From CAVPTL01 sp963708725 (GTDB taxonomy: Bacteria; Actinomycetota; Thermoleophilia; Gaiellales; JAICJC01): a stretch of 64,000 nucleotides of DNA. Where the stretch lies: assembly GCA_963708725.1 (NCBI GenBank), contig CAVPTL010000008.1:496001-560000 (forward strand), in the 5' to 3' direction. The notes under the pieces were generated by a model. It saw only the letters and a program-made list of their open reading frames with translations, had not been told where the DNA came from and searched no databases. This document shows, one piece after another, positions 62,451 through 64,000 of this stretch (positions are counted from its first letter, which is position 1; each line of letters starts with the position of its first letter). Both the position numbers and the translations under genes were made by a program.

Positions 62451-63473
62451 GTGCAAGCTTTCAAAGTCGGGCTGTTCGCGGTCGTCCTGGGCACCATCGG
62501 ATGGATAGCCGTGTACCTCACGCCCTCGTGGTTCCCGCCCCAGGCCTCGGTTCAAGCCGTCCGGCACGACCACATCTACTTCGCACTGATGATCATGGCG
62601 TCCTACATCTTCGCCATCGTCGTTTCGTTCCTGGGCTACTCGATGTGGGTGTTTCGGGCCAAGGACGGCGACATGTCCGACGGCGAGCCCATTCACGGCA
62701 ACACAATGCTCGAGATCGTGTGGACGGTGATTCCGCTCGTGCTCGTGCTTGGCTTTGCCGTCTACGGGGCATTCGTGCTCTCCAAGAACGAGAACACGTC
62801 GAACGCCCGGCTGCTGGTGAACGTCACGGGTGAGGAGTTCGAGTGGCGGTTCGATTACCCGACCCAGAAAGTGCACTCAGGGATTCTGGAGCTGCCGGTC
62901 AACCAGAAGGTCGTCTTCAAGGTTCATGGCCTCCCCAAGGACGTCATCCACGGGTTCTACATCCCGGCTTTCCGCGAGGGTATCGACGCGGTTCCGGGCG
63001 AGGTGACGACGCTGGTAGCCACGCCCGACCGGGTCGGCTCCTACAACGTCATCTGCAACATGCTGTGCGGCATCGGCCATAGCCAGATGCGCACGGTGGT
63101 CAATGTCGTTCCCCAGGAGAAGTTCGCCGCGTGGGTGCACACACAGCTGCATCCGCCAAAGCCCAAGCCGACGTCAGGGCCGATCGATGCCAAGGCGCTG
63201 TTCACGACCAACTGCGCCTCGTGCCACACGCTGTCGGCTGCCGGCTCGACCGGGACGATCGGTCCAGACCTCGACAACGTGAGTTCCGATGCCACCAAGT
63301 ACGGCAACGGCCAGTCGGCTGAGGACTACGTGAGAGAGTCGATCGTGGATCCGGATAAGGTAGTGGTGTCCGGCTTCCCATCCGGCACGATGCCGCCGAC
63401 CTTTGGAACATCGCTCAGCTCGCAGCAGATTGATGCACTCGTGGACTTCATCCTGAAAGGCAACAGCGGATGA
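62451..63473 (+). CDS. ctaC: Cytochrome c oxidase subunit II fused to cytochrome c
   Basis: This 340-residue protein has two membrane helices (about 6-24 and 45-68) plus a third hydrophobic stretch (VWTVIPLVLVLGFAVYGAFVL). A CuA domain with DVIHGFYIPAF and CNMLCGIGHSQM follows, then a C-terminal class I cytochrome c domain (CASCH near 254, axial Met in GTMPPTFG). It receives electrons from a c-type donor and passes them to subunit I of an aa3/caa3 oxidase. In the CuA loop, Met stands where most homologues have Glu between the two Cys. The GTG start lies directly after the promoter. Confidence 0.93.
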   Translation: MQAFKVGLFAVVLGTIGWIAVYLTPSWFPPQASVQAVRHDHIYFALMIMASYIFAIVVSFLGYSMWVFRAKDGDMSDGEPIHGNTMLEIVWTVIPLVLVLGFAVYGAFVLSKNENTSNARLLVNVTGEEFEWRFDYPTQKVHSGILELPVNQKVVFKVHGLPKDVIHGFYIPAFREGIDAVPGEVTTLVATPDRVGSYNVICNMLCGIGHSQMRTVVNVVPQEKFAAWVHTQLHPPKPKPTSGPIDAKALFTTNCASCHTLSAAGSTGTIGPDLDNVSSDATKYGNGQSAEDYVRESIVDPDKVVVSGFPSGTMPPTFGTSLSSQQIDALVDFILKGNSG

Positions 63474-64000
63474 CCGCACACGTTGAGGAACTTCCGGGGC
63501 AGAGCCATGGGCATGACCACGGCCACGGTCACAGCGGCCCCAAGAAGTCGATCTGGTTGCGCGGGAGCTGGGTGCGCGCCGCCTGGGTGTCCACGCTTGG
63601 CGCGCTGATCGGGCGCTTCGGCGTGATGGCGATCCGCAGCTGGCTGTTCGGGTACCCCGCCCAGGACTCCGGCGTCGAGGACACCTTCATGATGCTGTTC
63701 GGCGGCGTCGGGTTCCTGATCGGCATCGGCTGCTTCGATTACTGGTACGGCTACCTCGTCGGCAAGCACGATTGGGTCGAAGAGGATCACTCGGCGCACG
63801 GCGCCTACACCTGGAAGGACTACTTCAAGGTCAATACCGACCACAAGGTGATCGGTATCCAGTACCTGTGTACGACCTTCATCTTCTTCATGATCGGCGG
63901 CGCGCTGGCCGAGGGAGTCCGCGCCGAACTCGCGACGCCGGGTACCCAGTACTTCTCGCCGGGCACCTACAACGGCCTGTTCTCGGTACACGCGGCGCTG
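63470..64000 (+). CDS. ctaD: Cytochrome c oxidase subunit I, N-terminal part (cut by window end)
   Basis: The reading frame overlaps the ctaC stop (ATGA) and is open to the window edge (177 codons). It begins with a His-rich stretch (HGHDHGHGHSG), then an extension of about 100 residues with one membrane segment (MLFGGVGFLIGIGCFDYWYGYL). The subunit I core then starts at TDHKVIGIQYLCTTFIFFMIGGALAEGVRAEL. The haem-copper ligands lie beyond the window. The extension before the core is unusual and may bind metal at its His run. Confidence 0.9.
   Translation, partial: MTAHVEELPGQSHGHDHGHGHSGPKKSIWLRGSWVRAAWVSTLGALIGRFGVMAIRSWLFGYPAQDSGVEDTFMMLFGGVGFLIGIGCFDYWYGYLVGKHDWVEEDHSAHGAYTWKDYFKVNTDHKVIGIQYLCTTFIFFMIGGALAEGVRAELATPGTQYFSPGTYNGLFSVHAAL

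Overview
The window reads as chromosomal DNA of a high-GC actinobacterium. The fhaA-fhaB-pstP-rodA-pbpA-pknB cell-envelope cluster, a Dcd-Dut type dCTP deaminase, a HisKA_2 kinase paired with an ANTAR regulator, abundant GTG starts and many probable leaderless promoters all fit. The gene mix and the cytochrome-c-fused cox subunit II suggest the class Thermoleophilia (Solirubrobacterales-like), but that is inference without a search. I saw no rRNA, tRNA, CRISPR array, prophage or intact insertion sequence.

Layout. 0-4 kb: a PAP2 phosphatase cut by the window edge, then a divergent zinc-uptake locus (znuA / zur-znuC-znuB). 4-14.8 kb: scattered metabolic and surface genes (TetR with ester cyclase, GNAT, YtcJ-type amidohydrolase, GMC oxidoreductase with a monooxygenase, methyltransferase, and an MBOAT / SGNH / beta-propeller surface cassette). 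15.0-18.0 kb: a secreted fibronectin-III-like gene broken by many frameshifts. 18-22.4 kb: DUF4349 lipoprotein, small metalloprotease-like protein, TPR protein, nucleoside-deaminase-like amidohydrolase, tatC and tatA. 22.5-29.8 kb: SUF iron-sulfur operon sufC-B-D-(amidohydrolase)-S-U-Rieske, followed by a DtxR-type regulator. 29.9-30.8 kb: a pRiA4b-type gene bracketed by palindromic repeats, next to a candidate structured RNA. 30.8-36.9 kb: sedolisin protease, NDUFA9-like reductase, dcd, gabT-like aminotransferase, MFS exporter, zinc-ribbon protein. 36.9-46.7 kb, minus strand: a split kinase/membrane gene, fhaA, fhaB, pstP, rodA, pbpA, pknB and ddl. 46.8-50.3 kb: membrane protein, DUF4446, DUF47 and Pit phosphate transporter. 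50.4-56.0 kb: GAF/HD-GYP protein, glnA, sensor kinase and ANTAR regulator. 56-64 kb: exported proteins, ABC-F ATPase, lutABC lactate oxidation genes, and ctaC with the start of ctaD.

The most notable system is at 52.4-56.0 kb. The glnA leader folds into two adjacent hairpins with six-base loops, both with A at position 1 and G at position 4, which is the published signature of ANTAR-binding RNA. The second hairpin is mutually exclusive with a strong intrinsic terminator. A sensor kinase and an ANTAR response regulator are encoded directly downstream of glnA, so sensor, RNA-binding antiterminator and target RNA sit together.

Two other signals deserve attention. One is a family of five nearly perfect 29-35 bp palindromes (at 0.4, 29.9, 29.98, 30.5 and 56.0 kb) in two symmetric sequence types; they supply stop codons to adjacent genes and bracket the pRiA4b gene. 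The other is a candidate structured RNA of about 230 nt on the minus strand (30527-30765), with a long-range helix, a cUNCGg-loop hairpin and a GNRA-capped terminal hairpin.
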